Part shown: positions 1 through 11,322 of the stretch, piece by piece
Position numbering within the stretch: position 1 is the stretch's first letter
Layout of the letters: every line of letters starts with the position of its first letter
Origin: Agapanthus africanus
Taxonomy: Eukaryota; Streptophyta; Magnoliopsida; Asparagales; Amaryllidaceae
DNA: 64,000 nt
Reading direction: 5' to 3'
Assembly: GCA_030015575.1 (NCBI GenBank)
Contig: JASDDO010000006.1
Span: forward strand, 323,316,361 to 323,380,360
Notes under the pieces: model-generated
Database searches by the model: none
The model's input: only the letters and a program-made list of their open reading frames with translations
What the model was told of the DNA's origin: nothing
Program-made: the position numbers and the translations under genes

Positions 1-61
1 TCATAGGAAGTGGTAACTTCCAGGTGACTAGATGCTCGTATTCAAGATGGACTCTACGCAC
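1..61 (+). pseudogene. Ty1/copia RT remnant, left piece
   Basis: This 61-bp stub matches 11568-11628 closely, both starting with the same tcataggaag sequence. It is the left flank of the element inserted at 62. With the insertion and one TSD copy removed, it joins 11323 and becomes the first unit of a roughly 308-bp tandem duplication inside a degenerate copia reverse-transcriptase region. The rest of the copia element lies left of the window. Confidence 0.65.
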
Positions 62-2015
62 TGTCACGCCCGCTTTCCAATATACGGCGAAGGGGACGCG
101 ACTGGTCCGCTACGTATATACTCAGAAGTACATACGCTAAGCGTATCTAAGTAATATAAAAGTAAATACACAAAAGACAAGATATAATAAAAACAACTTT
201 TATTTATTAACATTCTTTTGTACAATGCATAAAAAGGAAATACAACTGAAATAAAACGATGCCTAAACAATGGCATAACAGGAAATGAAAAGTACTGAAT
301 GGAAAATGTACAATGAAACTAGAGCTCTGGTTCTTCAGCAAACTGCTCCAAGTCTTCTGCAGATGGCTCGATCTCTGTCGGGTCCAAACCACCTGACGAC
401 ATTCAAAGAAAAAAGAAATAGAATGTCGTCAGCGAACAGGTCACTCGGTAAGCCCCAAAGATAAGGGAGAAATAGACAGAGAGTAGGAGAGAGATAGTAG
501 CTTTTAATGTTGTATTATATTGCTGTAATGTTGTATTAACGCTGTTGTTTGTAGCTTGGTACAGAAGAATGCCAGTGTATACGAGAGGGGTCTCTATATG
601 CTAGAGACCATGGCAAATGGAAGTACAAGACTCCGTTATACAACCCGGAATAACGGCAATTGGATTCATGTTAGATGTCTTAATCTTACCGTCTCGTGCC
701 ACTTTTAACACCTTCCGTACCAATCTACCCCTTTAAACCCCGTAGTGTTTTGGTTGTATTGTATTGTAAATTATATTGATTGTATAATTGGATGACTGAC
801 CGAAACCATGATATCAGTAAACGGATGTAACTGTATAATCATGTAAATGGAATATCTGGAGAACATGTAAATAGAATGTATATCCATGGTCCGATTAAGT
901 CAAGTTGTATAGATTGGATTCATGGATTCATGTGTTCATATTGAATTGGAATATTGTAGATTGTAGATTGTACTTGAATCATATTCAAGTCAAATATAAT
1001 TAGACTCAAACTAGAGTCAGACAATTATAAATGTAAATCGAAGTCTGGATTATTTCTTACCTATAATTGCTAGGGTCCTTATGGTAATTTATAAAACTTG
1101 AGGGGGTTTTATGTAAAAATACTTTTATATACTTTTCAAAATACACCTCAAGTATTTATTATTCGTCTTTAGAGTTGTAATGATTGTAGATTTTATATTG
1201 TGATGTTTCTAGTGAAATATTCTAATTTCATAAATAAAGGTATTTATTTGTAATATTGATTTATTTGGAATTCATGGTAGTTTAGTGTAAAATTTATTCT
1301 TGTGATTTTTAGAAAAAGGTGGAATATTTATATCATAACAAAATAGATATTTTAATGATAAACATACATATATTTATACAAAAATAATTTTAATAAATAT
1401 TTTATATTCTAAAAATCTCATTTTCTTAAGATGTCGTATTTTAAATTTTTCGAGACCGAATGCTCCTTGCAAAGGTGTGAATCTCGCACTACTAAGCCCG
1501 GGGGTGTGCGATAAACCGCACCATCCTGAATGGGTTCTCCAAAGTGGATTGTAGCGACACTTTGTAAAGATTGTATAAATACTAATCTTTTAGAAAACGG
1601 TTTTATGAAGTAAATGGTATTTATTTGTAAAAATGTATATTTTTCGTATTGTATGTTCTAGATTCTCCTAAGTTAACTAGTCTATTCCTAACTGGTCCAG
1701 ACGACAAGTTGTGAGATGCCACAAATCGCCTCTTCACCGTCAATTGTGGCGAGGTAAGTACAAGTGAGGAAAGGAGGGATCCACTTACGAATCACCATGA
1801 GTCGGGCCTTTTAAAATTACATTTCTCACTTGCCTAGCCTAGACACCACAAAGTCAGATATAGATAAACGATCGATGTCCACAACTTATCGTATTTTCAT
1901 AATAAGTGGAACTTTTTTAAAAAGTGTATCAAAACTAAATCTTTTAGAAATGGTTTTATTAAATATATGGTATTTAAATGAAAATATTTATTTTCTCGTA
2001 TTCTAGGTTCTCGGG

Positions 2016-5000
2016 TGTAACACCCGAGTTCATTTATACCAATTTCAGTTCTCGTATTTTCTTTATTCGTGATATTTCTTGATTTAGCGTATCTTGGGTG
2101 CGAATGGTATTTTACACTTTATATTGCATTCAACCCGACCCGCTTGCTTGAACCTGTTTGACTCTTATTTATAAATTATCTTGACTTGTTGCATGGACTA
2201 GTACATCTCATGATTTAGTATATACTGATATTTTGTCTAGTATCGTATCTTTTGCATATAACAATTTAAATCACGAAAAATAATTTAAAATTGCATTTCA
2301 TAGCCTATTTGATACCCCTAACCCTGTGGTGGCGTCCTTACATCGTGTTCTCGTCCCGTTCAGTGAAACGGACGTGTTTGGATGGCCACGCGCACGTACG
2401 TGCGTCCGTTCTTGGGGGTATGCATTTCTGTTACATAATCTTTCATTTTAATTTTTGGAACCTACTAATAATTTCCATATTTCAAATCCAAAATTTTAGA
2501 CCCGACCCGGGCATGTTTTGGACTAAATTTGTATTTACCAAAAAATCCAATTTTTATTTCATCTAATATCTTTATTAAAATTTAACAGTTTAAAATATTT
2601 ATAACTTACAGAATCTTTTTAAATTAAAATCTAAACCTTAATAACAACCCCTTTCTCTCTCTCTCTCTCCTCTGCATATATATATTTATATATGTTTTAT
2701 TTATTTATTTTTCTTTCCTTATTTAATACACAGCCTCTTCTTCTTCTTTCTTTTTCTTGATCTTGTTTCTTGATTCCGGTGATCACCGCCGGAGCCGTGC
2801 TCGTCGCTGAAGATTCGAGTGATCCAGTGAACATACCTAACTTGCGTGATCACCCTCATGCGTTGTTTGGAACCGTTCCGTGTACCGTGCGCGCGTCGCG
2901 ACATTTCGCCGACGAAAGACGTTCCGTACACATCCGTTCTTGTTCCGTCTAGGCAAGTTTATCTTGTTACATGCTATATAATTCATTTTATACCTATTTA
3001 AATAAATACCATACCTATAGTTTAAATCTAGTACCCCATGTTTAATTTTATAACGTTTCGATATTCCGTTTGCATCCGTTTATATCATTTTAAATCTAGA
3101 TCATGAAAACTTATCTTGTGACATACTAGTTTACATTATACTGCATCCATATCATTTAAAATATATATCGTCGTAATATTTCTTATTATTATCTTTAATT
3201 AGTTTATAATCTGCATTTTATAATGTTATACATTTGAAAATATTATAGTTTACGCATGAAACGTCGCCGCAAAGCGGATACGACAAATCTGAAATTTACT
3301 GTATACCTTACCTTATAAAATTCATTATAAATTATAGAAAAATCATTAGTATACGTTCTTTAGTTTGTTGCAAAGCTAACTCAGAGTACTATAACTATAT
3401 GAAATATTTACTTGCAAAATAAATTGTTTAAATAACGTAAAATACAAATGATTATGTCTCTAAACTGCTGTCCAGGGAAATTCCAGCAGCAAACTTTCAA
3501 CTTCGAATATTCATAGATTTTTGTAGGGATAACCTGAGATACTTATACTTATAAAAATGAAAACCTTATTGAATTATCTTTGTTTTGGTATAAGACACGT
3601 CCCTTTTGGAGAACGTTTGTTATTTTTAAGCTATTTTACAAATCAGGGTGACGCTGAATTTCTGAACGGAACTTTCTTGTGCATGGTTAATCAATACCAC
3701 TTTTATAGTTATTAATCGCTTTGAATATGCTATCCATACTAATATTATGATATCATATTTATATCACATATTTCTTAGTTGTACATCCCACATTACCATT
3801 TTATAGTTTTATAACTTTTCGGATACCCGTTTGCATCCATCGCATTTAAGATACATATAATTGCATCCATAGATCACATTACTACATAATACTGTGATAT
3901 TAACACTCCATGTCTAATAAATTGCATTCTAATTAATATTGGAACTATAAATGTAACCCTAATCGATAACTGTGCATCCATATCCTTGAAATTATATATA
4001 TTTGCATACCATTTCACATTATTCCATTTTGTTGTTATATTAGTACCCCATACTTGTTTTGTGTACCCATACTGATTATAGTTTGATTATGAGAACCCAT
4101 ATGATACTTGTGCACCCTGACATGACTTGCTACACATATTACCTGACCCGACATGGTACCGTACACTACTTGACTCGACCTGATATACCACGGCTTGACC
4201 CGTTACTTGATTTCGTGTCTAATGCCAACAAACCTGACATGTAGTCCTCACGGACCGTTCCTGTTGTCTATCCAGACAAACCTGCTCTTACCTGATTCTG
4301 TGTTGGCATTAATTCTTGATTACTGAATACCTGGCTTGAACACATAACCTTGGGGGTATCGGGAAATCAAAAGTGTAACTTAAAAGGGTATTACTTGATC
4401 CGTGGTCCCGGGGGGTAACGGGACAGAGCCATTCGTGACTCTTACATCTTGATTCGTGGTCCCGGGGGGTAACGGTACAGAGCCATTCATGACTCTTACA
4501 TCTTGATCCGTGGTCCCGGGGGGTAACGGGACAGAGCCATTCGTGACTCTTACATCTTGATCCGTGGTCCCGGGGGGTAACGGGACAGAACCACTCTTAG
4601 TTCATACATTCCTGATCCGTGGTCCCGGGAGGTAACGGGACATATCCTTTGAGTTACATGGAGGATTACATTAATTGATTTCAAACAAACTTTAGAGTAG
4701 ACAACCCAGTAGCACAGTTTAGATTGATCACTGCACGTCACATACACTGATACACTTCACTGTTATACATCCCTGTTGACTTGTTACTATTTATGATTCA
4801 TGCCTGCATATCTCGTGTATCCTGTTCATTTATTATTGCTTGATGTTATGACGCGCTGACGTCTGGGTTTTGCATAGCCCAGATCCTCTACCTTTGTTGC
4901 AGACTGATCAGGAGTTTTGCCGCTGTTAGATCGAGCGGTAGGGATCATGTCGGTATCCAGTCTTACTTTCCAGGTGTTTATTTGATCTTTTGCTTCCGCA

Positions 5001-5187
5001 TACTATAGCATTTCTTGACTCTTTTACTCTGGCTTATGGACATGTACTAGATAGTTAGTTTACTTTCCTGTTCTTGATATCTCTACAGCCGTAATGTGAC
5101 TGTGGAAGGATTTTTCCTAACCACGGATAGTATGGTTGGCTATGTCACGTGCCTATTTTAGCGTACTCTGGGAAGCGGGGCGTGACA
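2016..5187 (+). mobile_element. Solo LTR, Tekay/Del-like, 3172 bp
   Basis: The segment starts TGTAACACCCGAG and ends GGGGCGTGACA. It is flanked by the perfect TSD TCGGG (2011-2015 and 5188-5192). The sister LTR has the uninterrupted site at 10010-10014, which proves an insertion. No internal long repeat, PBS, PPT or coding domain is seen, so it is one LTR left after LTR-LTR recombination. Its ends resemble the chromovirus LTRs in this window. It contains a 54-bp tandem array and no credible ORF. Confidence 0.92.
4397..4666 (+). repeat. 54-bp tandem repeat, 5 copies
   Basis: Units start at 4397, 4451, 4505, 4559 and 4613, each with the core gtggtcccggggggtaacgg. The first four are almost identical and the fifth is diverged at its end. 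The array lies inside the solo LTR. There are no spacers, so it is not a CRISPR. Confidence 0.95.
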
Positions 5188-6181
5188 TCGGGGGTGTTGC
5201 ATATGAGTGTGTGAGGAGGTAGGTCGTTACCTCGTGATCTACTTTAAATGTATAGCAAGTTTGAGGGTGTTAAATGAAGGATTGAAACAATGTAGTATTT
5301 AAGTGAAAAATACGATAAATTGAAAAGGCTATCATTTCATGTGACGAAACTTGATCAAATTGTTTGATTAGTGTTTAATAGTCAATATGAGAAAGTTTAG
5401 GTATGATTGTATTAGTGAGAAATGGAATTTTATATAAAACCGAATCGGAAATCGGATTTGTTCCGATTCCGTCGGGTTTTGTAATTTCGTATTTTGAGAA
5501 TGGAAAAGAGAGATAGAAAAGGGACTTACGGGCTTTAGATTACACCACAGGGTGAGTGGGAACTAGAGGGATTCCTGATATATTGCGTCGTCGCCGGTAG
5601 TTTCTAAAACGGTCGCCGGAAGTTCCGCCGGGAAATTCGTCGTAGATTTCGCCGGAGCTTCGCCTCGAGCTCGTTTTCAAAGTACACGATCTTTGGAAAA
5701 ATTTTGAGAGAGTGGGTTCAGAATTTTGGGGTGAGAGGGTAGTGTGTAGGGTTGGTATTTATAGGGTTAGGCTAGGGTTATGGTAGATGAAAAGTTTAAA
5801 ATAAAAATGTGATAAAATATAATAAAAATGTATTAAAAGTGGAGTAATTGGGGTTTTTTAAGAGCTCTGGAAATGGTCTGAGCCTAAAATTTTGCAGGTG
5901 CATAGGGAATATGAAAAGACACAACTTTCATGTTGGGCTCGTAGCCGAAATCGGCCGACTCGGCCGTGACTCGGTCTGAGGACGGAGTCAGACTGAGTCA
6001 AGGCCGATTTGGCCGATTCCCGGCCAAGTCAGGAGGTCGGGACCCCCCCCCCGATGGTTCATCTAACTCCTGGAAATGGTACATTTTTGGGTGTAGTGGG
6101 GTTTTTGTGAGATATGCACGTGTAAACTCTTGGTATTCTAAAGGTTTAAAAAAATCAATATTAAAAATAATGTGGGGTATG

Positions 6182-6235
6182 GGATTTGAACTCTGGTGGC
6201 TTGGTTCAGCAGTGCAAGGTATTACCAATGAGCTA
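6182..6235 (-). promoter_or_regulatory. tRNA-like A-box/B-box pair in LTR
   Basis: On the minus strand, TAGCTCATTGG (6225-6235) is followed 43 nt later, start to start, by AGTTCAAATCC (6182-6192). This copy has C-to-T decay in the B-box CG. Confidence 0.6.
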
Positions 6236-6484
6236 CAAGCTCCTTCTTGTAATTATGGAGTTAATTAATTACTTAAAGTAATAACAGTAAATGTAAATAC
6301 CCCAAGTATACATTAATTTTAAAGCAAATTTTTGTACACTAAAAATGGAGTTGTTACATTCTTTTAACTTGTAATTAAAAAGAAAAATAATTACTTATAA
6401 CTTGTGCTCAGGCTAAAATACCCCTTTATGGATTTTTTGAATTTTTTTTGTAAAAACTTGTATTGGAAATTTGGGGTTGTTGCA

Positions 6485-6520
6485 TTCTATCCTCTTATAA
6501 AAATTTCGTTCTCGAAATTT
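6485..6520 (-). other. Polypurine tract and 3' motif of gag-only element
   Basis: On the minus strand the motif AAATTTCGAGAACGAAATTT is followed by a purine-rich run ending at the LTR boundary (aagaggatagaa, then TGCAAC). The same motif with 'gaggacg' sits before the 3' LTRs at 31993 and, on the minus strand, 38475. It marks the second-strand priming site. Confidence 0.85.
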
Positions 6521-6618
6521 GTAAAAGGAAAGTGTAACAGTTTCAAGGAAGGTCTGGTGACTGGAGTATAGATAGTGTATAAAAATATCAAAGTGATACA
6601 ATGGTGAAAAAGGCTTAC

Positions 6619-7849
6619 CGGTGTTAGCTTGATCTACAGTCTCGGCTTCTACGACTTCTAATGTGAATGTCTGTCTCCGTGGTACATCCCTTCTAGCTGG
6701 AGGCACATTCTGCCTTTAGGGCCTGTTTCTCTGCCCTCTAGGCATGTCCCTCATTACTTGTTGGAATTGGCGAGTAGGCTGTGCATGTGGTGGAGCAGGT
6801 AGTGCAGGACGAGTTTCAGGAGCCTGGATAGCTGGCCGCTGCGGGTAGTTGGTACGTGTGTGAGCTGAGTTGTATCTATATGGACAGGTCTCAATTCTGT
6901 GATTGGATGTGCCACAAATTAGACACATGCCTTTTGCGCATCTACAGTCCTTCCACAAGTGTCCCTTTCTCTGAAAGTAGTGGCAAATTTCTTCAGTTCT
7001 CCTAGGTTCAAACGATGGCCTGGAAGGGGCTCCTCCTGCCATTTGATTGGCAGGGCGTTTCAAACCGGCAGATTGAGGTTTGCCCCTCGCCTTTATTACC
7101 GCCTCATAACTGCGGGCAGCTTCTAAAGCATTCTCATGAGTCAGAAATTTCCCTGTGGCTAGTGCAGCATGAATTTCCATGTCTAAACCTTGTTGAAAGC
7201 GACGGGCTCTGATCTCGTCTGTCGGTATCAAGTGTGCCGCGAATCTGTTTAAGGATTGTGTTAGCTGTGTAGTATGTGATATTTAAAAATTGAACTATTG
7301 TGACATATCTTACCGGCTTAGCATGGTGAATTCAGCGTCGTACTCATCTACTGACTTGTCCCACATCGAACCTTATTGTAGATGAATGAACTGCTGCACC
7401 ATGGCAAACCCGGCAGTCACAGGGAAGTACTTCGCGTCGAACTTCTCGCGAAAAGTCTTCCATTCAATAGGCTGTACAAGACGGCTTTCTTCCGCCTTCC
7501 ACCAGTTGCGAGCATTGTCCGTGAGCTGCAGTTTCGCCACACGGACCCAAGCTATGTCTGGCACTTGTGCTGCCGCCAGATCATCCTCTATACTTTGTGC
7601 CCATTTCTCAGCTTCAAGTGGGCTTCCCTTTCCGGAGAACTGCTTGGGATGTAAAGCGCTGAATTTCTTTACCCCAGGTGCGTCAGTCTCAGGATAGTTC
7701 AGGAGTTGTTGCTGTCCCTCAAGAAGGCTGCAGATCACCTCAAGTAGCATTGTTTGCTCGGTGGGTGGCATAGGAACAGCAGGAACGATTGGTAGTGGAA
7801 GTGGAGGTGTGTTGTTGACGTTGGTGCCGGTGTTGTTCGGGGAATCCAT
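6619..7849 (-). pseudogene. gag: Chromovirus gag, intron-containing, no pol
   Basis: Encodes the structural Gag polyprotein. Exon 1 (7849-7314) starts with ATG and MDSPNNTGTN and holds the capsid-like region (motifs ALHPKQFSGKG, NARNWWKAEE, FDAKYFPVTA). A 69-bp GT-AG intron (7313-7245) follows. Exon 2 (7244-6619) continues with RARRFQQGLD and two zinc knuckles. The first knuckle is damaged, with Phe where the second Cys is expected (CHYF). The second is intact (CLICGTSNHRIETC). One in-frame stop lies at about 6716. Exon 2 ends at a good donor (ACCG/gtaagc at 6618) with no acceptor, because the sequence runs straight into the 3' end of the element. The equivalent donor in the element at 25145 is followed by protease. 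The product is defective, but the layout is clear. Confidence 0.88.
7245..7313 (-). other. Predicted GT-AG intron in gag, 69 bp
   Basis: The donor is CCG/gtaaga, the acceptor is taaacag/ATTC, and a branch-point-like ctaac lies about 20 nt before the acceptor. Removal joins the exons in frame across LSR-FAAH, where the gag of the element at 35324 has a continuous LSRFAP. Unspliced RNA meets TAA at the donor itself. Length and position equal those of the intron at 29095-29163. Confidence 0.85.
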
Positions 7850-8059
7850 AACCTTGAAAAGATTTGGGTTAGGACAAATTCAAGTACATGAAATGATAAG
7901 ATTCAAGAAATATGATATTGTAAGATTCAAGGAATATGAATTGCAAAGAATGTTTTAGTTGCTGGTTCTTATGTTATATTGCTTAGGTTGTTCATGCAGA
8001 ACAGAACTGCATGATAGGGTTTCATACAGCTCTGACCTGCATGGGCCACCAACAAAACC

Positions 8060-11000
8060 TGTCACGCCCCGCTTCCCAGTATACGGCGAAGGGGACGTGA
8101 CTGGTCTGCTACGTATATACTCAAAAGTACATACGCTAAGCGTATCTAAACAATATAAAAGTAAATACACAAGAGACAAGATATAATAAAAACATCAACT
8201 TTTATTTATTAACATTTTTTTGTACAATGTATGAAAAGGAAATACAACTGAAATAAAATGATGCCTAAACAATGGCATAAAAGGAAATGAAAAGTACTAA
8301 ATGGAAAATATACAATGAAACTAGAGCTCTGGTTTTTCAGCAAACTGCTCCAAGTCTTCTGCAGATGGCTCGATCTCTGTCGGGTCCAAACCACCTGACG
8401 ACATTCAAAGAAGAAAGAAATAGAATGTCGTCAGCGAACAGGTCGCTCGGTAAGTCCCAAAGATAAGGGAGAAATAGACAGAGAGCAGGAGAGAGAGAGT
8501 AGTTTTTAATGTTGTATTATATTATTATAATGTTGTATTAACGTTGTTGTTTGTAGCTTGGTACAGAAGAATGCCAGTGTATACGAGAGGGGTCTTTATA
8601 TGCTAAAGACCAGAGCAAATGGAAGTACAAGGCTCCGTTATACAACCTGGAACAACGGCAATTGGATTCATATTAGGTGTCTTAATCTTACCGTCTCCTG
8701 CCACTTTTAACACCTTCCGTACCAATCTACCCCTTTAAACCCCGTAGTGTTTTGGTTGTATTGTATTGTATTGTAAATTATATTGATTGTATAATTGGAT
8801 GACTGACCGAAACCATGATATCAGTAAACAGATGTAACTGTATAATCATGTAAATGGAATATCTGGAGAACATGTAAATGGAATGTATATCCATGGTTCG
8901 GTTCAGTCAAGTTGTGTAGATTGGATTCAAGTATTCATATTGAATTGGAATATTGTAGATTGTAGATTGTACTTGAATCATATTCAAGTCAAATATAATC
9001 AGACTCAAACCCGAGTTAGACAATTAGAAATGTAAATCGAAGTCTTGATTATTTCTTACCTATAATTGTTAGGGTCCTTAGGGTAATTTATAAAACTTGA
9101 GGGGGTTTTATGTAAAAATACTTTTATATACTTTTCAAAATACACTTCAAGTATTTATTATTCGTCTTTAGAGTTGTAATGATTATAGATTTTATATTGT
9201 AATGTTTCTAGTGAAATATCCTAGTTTCATAAATAAAGGTATTTATTTGTAATATTGATTTATTTGGAATTCATGGTATTTTAGTGTAAAATTTATTCTT
9301 GTGATTTTTAGAAAAAGATGGAATATTTATATCATAACAAAATAAATATTTTAATGATAAATATACATATATTTATACAAAAATAATTTTAATAAATATT
9401 TTATATTCTAAAAATCTCATTTTCTTAAGATGTCGTATTTTAAATCTTTCGAGACCGAATGCTCCTTGCGGAGGTCTGAATCTCGCACTACTAAGCCCGA
9501 GAGTGTGCGATAAACTGCACCATCCCGAACGGGTTCCCCAAAGTGGGTTGTAGCGGCGCTTTACAAAGATTGTATAAATACTAATCTTTTAGAAAACGGT
9601 TTTATGAAGTAAATGGTATTTATTTGTAAAAATGTATATTTTTCGTATTGTATGTTCTAGATTCTCCTAAGTTAACTAGTCTATTCCTAACTGGTCCAGA
9701 CGATAAGTTGTGAGATGATTCAAATTGCCTCTTCACCGCCGATTGTGGTCAGGTAAGTACAAGTGAGGAAAGGAGGGATCCGCTCACGAATCACCGTGAC
9801 TCGGGCCTTTTAAAGTTACCTTTCTCACTTGCCTAGCCTAGACACCATAAAGTCAAGTTTAGATAAACGATCGATGTCCACAACTTATCGTATTTTCATA
9901 ATAAGCGGTATTTCTTTAAAAAGTGTATCAAAACTAAATCTTTTAGAAATGGTTTTATTAAATATATGGTATTTAAATGAAAACGTTTATTTTCTCGTAT
10001 TCTAGGTTCTCGGGGGTGTTGCATTTGAGTGTGTGAGGAGGTAGGTCGTTACATCGTGATCTACTTTAAATGTATAGCAAGTTTGAGGGGGTTAAATGAA
10101 GGATTGAAATAATATGGTATTTAAATGAAAAATACGATAAATTGAAAAAGCTATCATTTCATGTGACGAAACTTGATTAAATTGTTTGATTAGTGTTTAA
10201 TAGTCAACATGAGAAAGTTTAGGTATGATTGTATTAGTGAGAAGTGGAATTTTATAGAAAACCGAATCGGAAATCGGATTTGTTCCGATTCCGTCGGGTT
10301 TTGTAATTTCGTATTTTGAGAATGGAAAAGAGAGATAGAAAATGGACTTACGGGTTTTAGATTACACTAGAGGGTGAGAGAGAACTAGAGAGATTGCCGA
10401 TGTATTGCGTCGTCGCTGGTAGTTCCTAAAACGGTCGCCGGAAGTTCCGCCGGGAAATTCGCCGTAGATTTTGCCGGAGCTTCGCCTTGAGCTCGTTTTC
10501 AAAGTACACGATCTTTGGAAAATTTTTGAGAGAGTGGGCTCAGGATTTTGGGGTGAGTGGGTACTGTGTAGGTTTGGTATTTATAGGGTTAGGCTAGGCT
10601 TAGAGTAGATGAAAAGTGTAAAATAAAAATGTGATAAAATGTAATAAAAATGTATTAAAAGTGGAGTAATTAGGGTTTTTAAAGAGCTCTGGAAATGGTA
10701 TGAGGCTGAAATTTTGCAGGTGCATAGGGAATATGAAAAGACACAACTTTCATGTTAGGCTCGTCGCCGGAATCGGCCGACTCGGCCATGACTCGGCCGT
10801 GACTCGGTCTGAGGACGGAGTCAGACCGAGTCAAGGCCGATTTGGCTGATTCCCGGCCAAGTCAGGAGGCTGAGATCCCCCCGACGGTTCATCTAACTCC
10901 TGAAAATGTTAAATCTTTGGGTGTATTGGGGGTTTTTGTGAGATATGCACGTGTAAACTCTTGGTATTCTAAAGGTTTTAAAAAAATCAATATTAAAAAT

Positions 11001-11317
11001 AATGTGGGGTATGGGATTTGAACTCTGGTGGCTTGGTTCAGCAGTGTAAGGTATTACCAATGAGCTACAAGCTCCTTCTTGTAATTATGGAGCTAATTAA
11101 TTACTTAAAATAATAACAGTAAATGTAAATACCCCAAGTATACATTAATTTTAAAGCAAATTTTTGTACACTAAAAATGGAGTTGTTACATTCTTTTAAC
11201 TTGTAATTAAAAAGCAAAATAATTACTTATAACTTGTGCTCAGGCTAAAATATCCCTTTATGGATTTTTTTGAATTTTTTTTATAAAAACTTGTATTGGA
11301 AATTTGGGGTTATTACA
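8060..11317 (-). repeat. 5' LTR of gag-only element
   Basis: A 3258-bp uninterrupted LTR. On the minus strand it starts TGTAATAACCCC and ends GGGGCGTGACA. It serves as the empty-site reference for the solo LTR in the left copy. The leader that follows on the minus strand (ggttttgttggtggcc) equals that after the LTR ending at 28349. No perfect tRNA-iMet primer site is seen; the best is a partial GTCAGAGC about 24 nt downstream. Confidence 0.93.
11014..11067 (-). promoter_or_regulatory. tRNA-like A-box/B-box pair in 5' LTR
   Basis: The A-box TAGCTCATTGG is at 11057-11067 and the B-box AGTTCAAATCC at 11014-11024, with 43-nt start spacing. The pair lies about 250-300 bp into the LTR as read on the minus strand. 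Confidence 0.6.
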
Positions 11318-11322
11318 CGCAC

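Larger units (their letters stand above)
62..6484 (-). repeat. 3' LTR of gag-only element (split by solo LTR)
   Basis: About 3.25 kb once the 3172-bp insertion and one TSD copy are removed. Read on the minus strand it begins TGCAACAACCCC and ends GGGCGTGACA. It is collinear with 8060-11317 with scattered differences. A TATA-like box (tatttatagg on the plus strand, about 5756-5765) sits near the conserved gagttcc-rich leader, as expected for an LTR promoter. Confidence 0.92.
62..11317 (-). mobile_element. Gag-only (TR-GAG-like) Ty3/gypsy chromovirus
   Basis: A complete non-autonomous LTR retrotransposon on the minus strand. It has two LTRs with TG...CA ends (62-6484 and 8060-11317), an internal region of only 1575 bp, and a perfect 5-bp TSD CGCAC at 57-61 and 11318-11322. 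The interior holds gag with two zinc knuckles, then a splice-donor-like site, then directly the conserved 3' motif before the polypurine tract. Protease, RT, RNase H and integrase are absent. Gag and the 5' leader are nearly the same as in the element at 25145, so this is an internally deleted relative of that family. It resembles the described TR-GAG class of gag-only elements. The left LTR is interrupted by a solo LTR. Confidence 0.93.

Noticed and set aside
4397-4666. Possible CRISPR array
   Set aside because: Units are contiguous tandem copies with no unique spacers, in a plant LTR.
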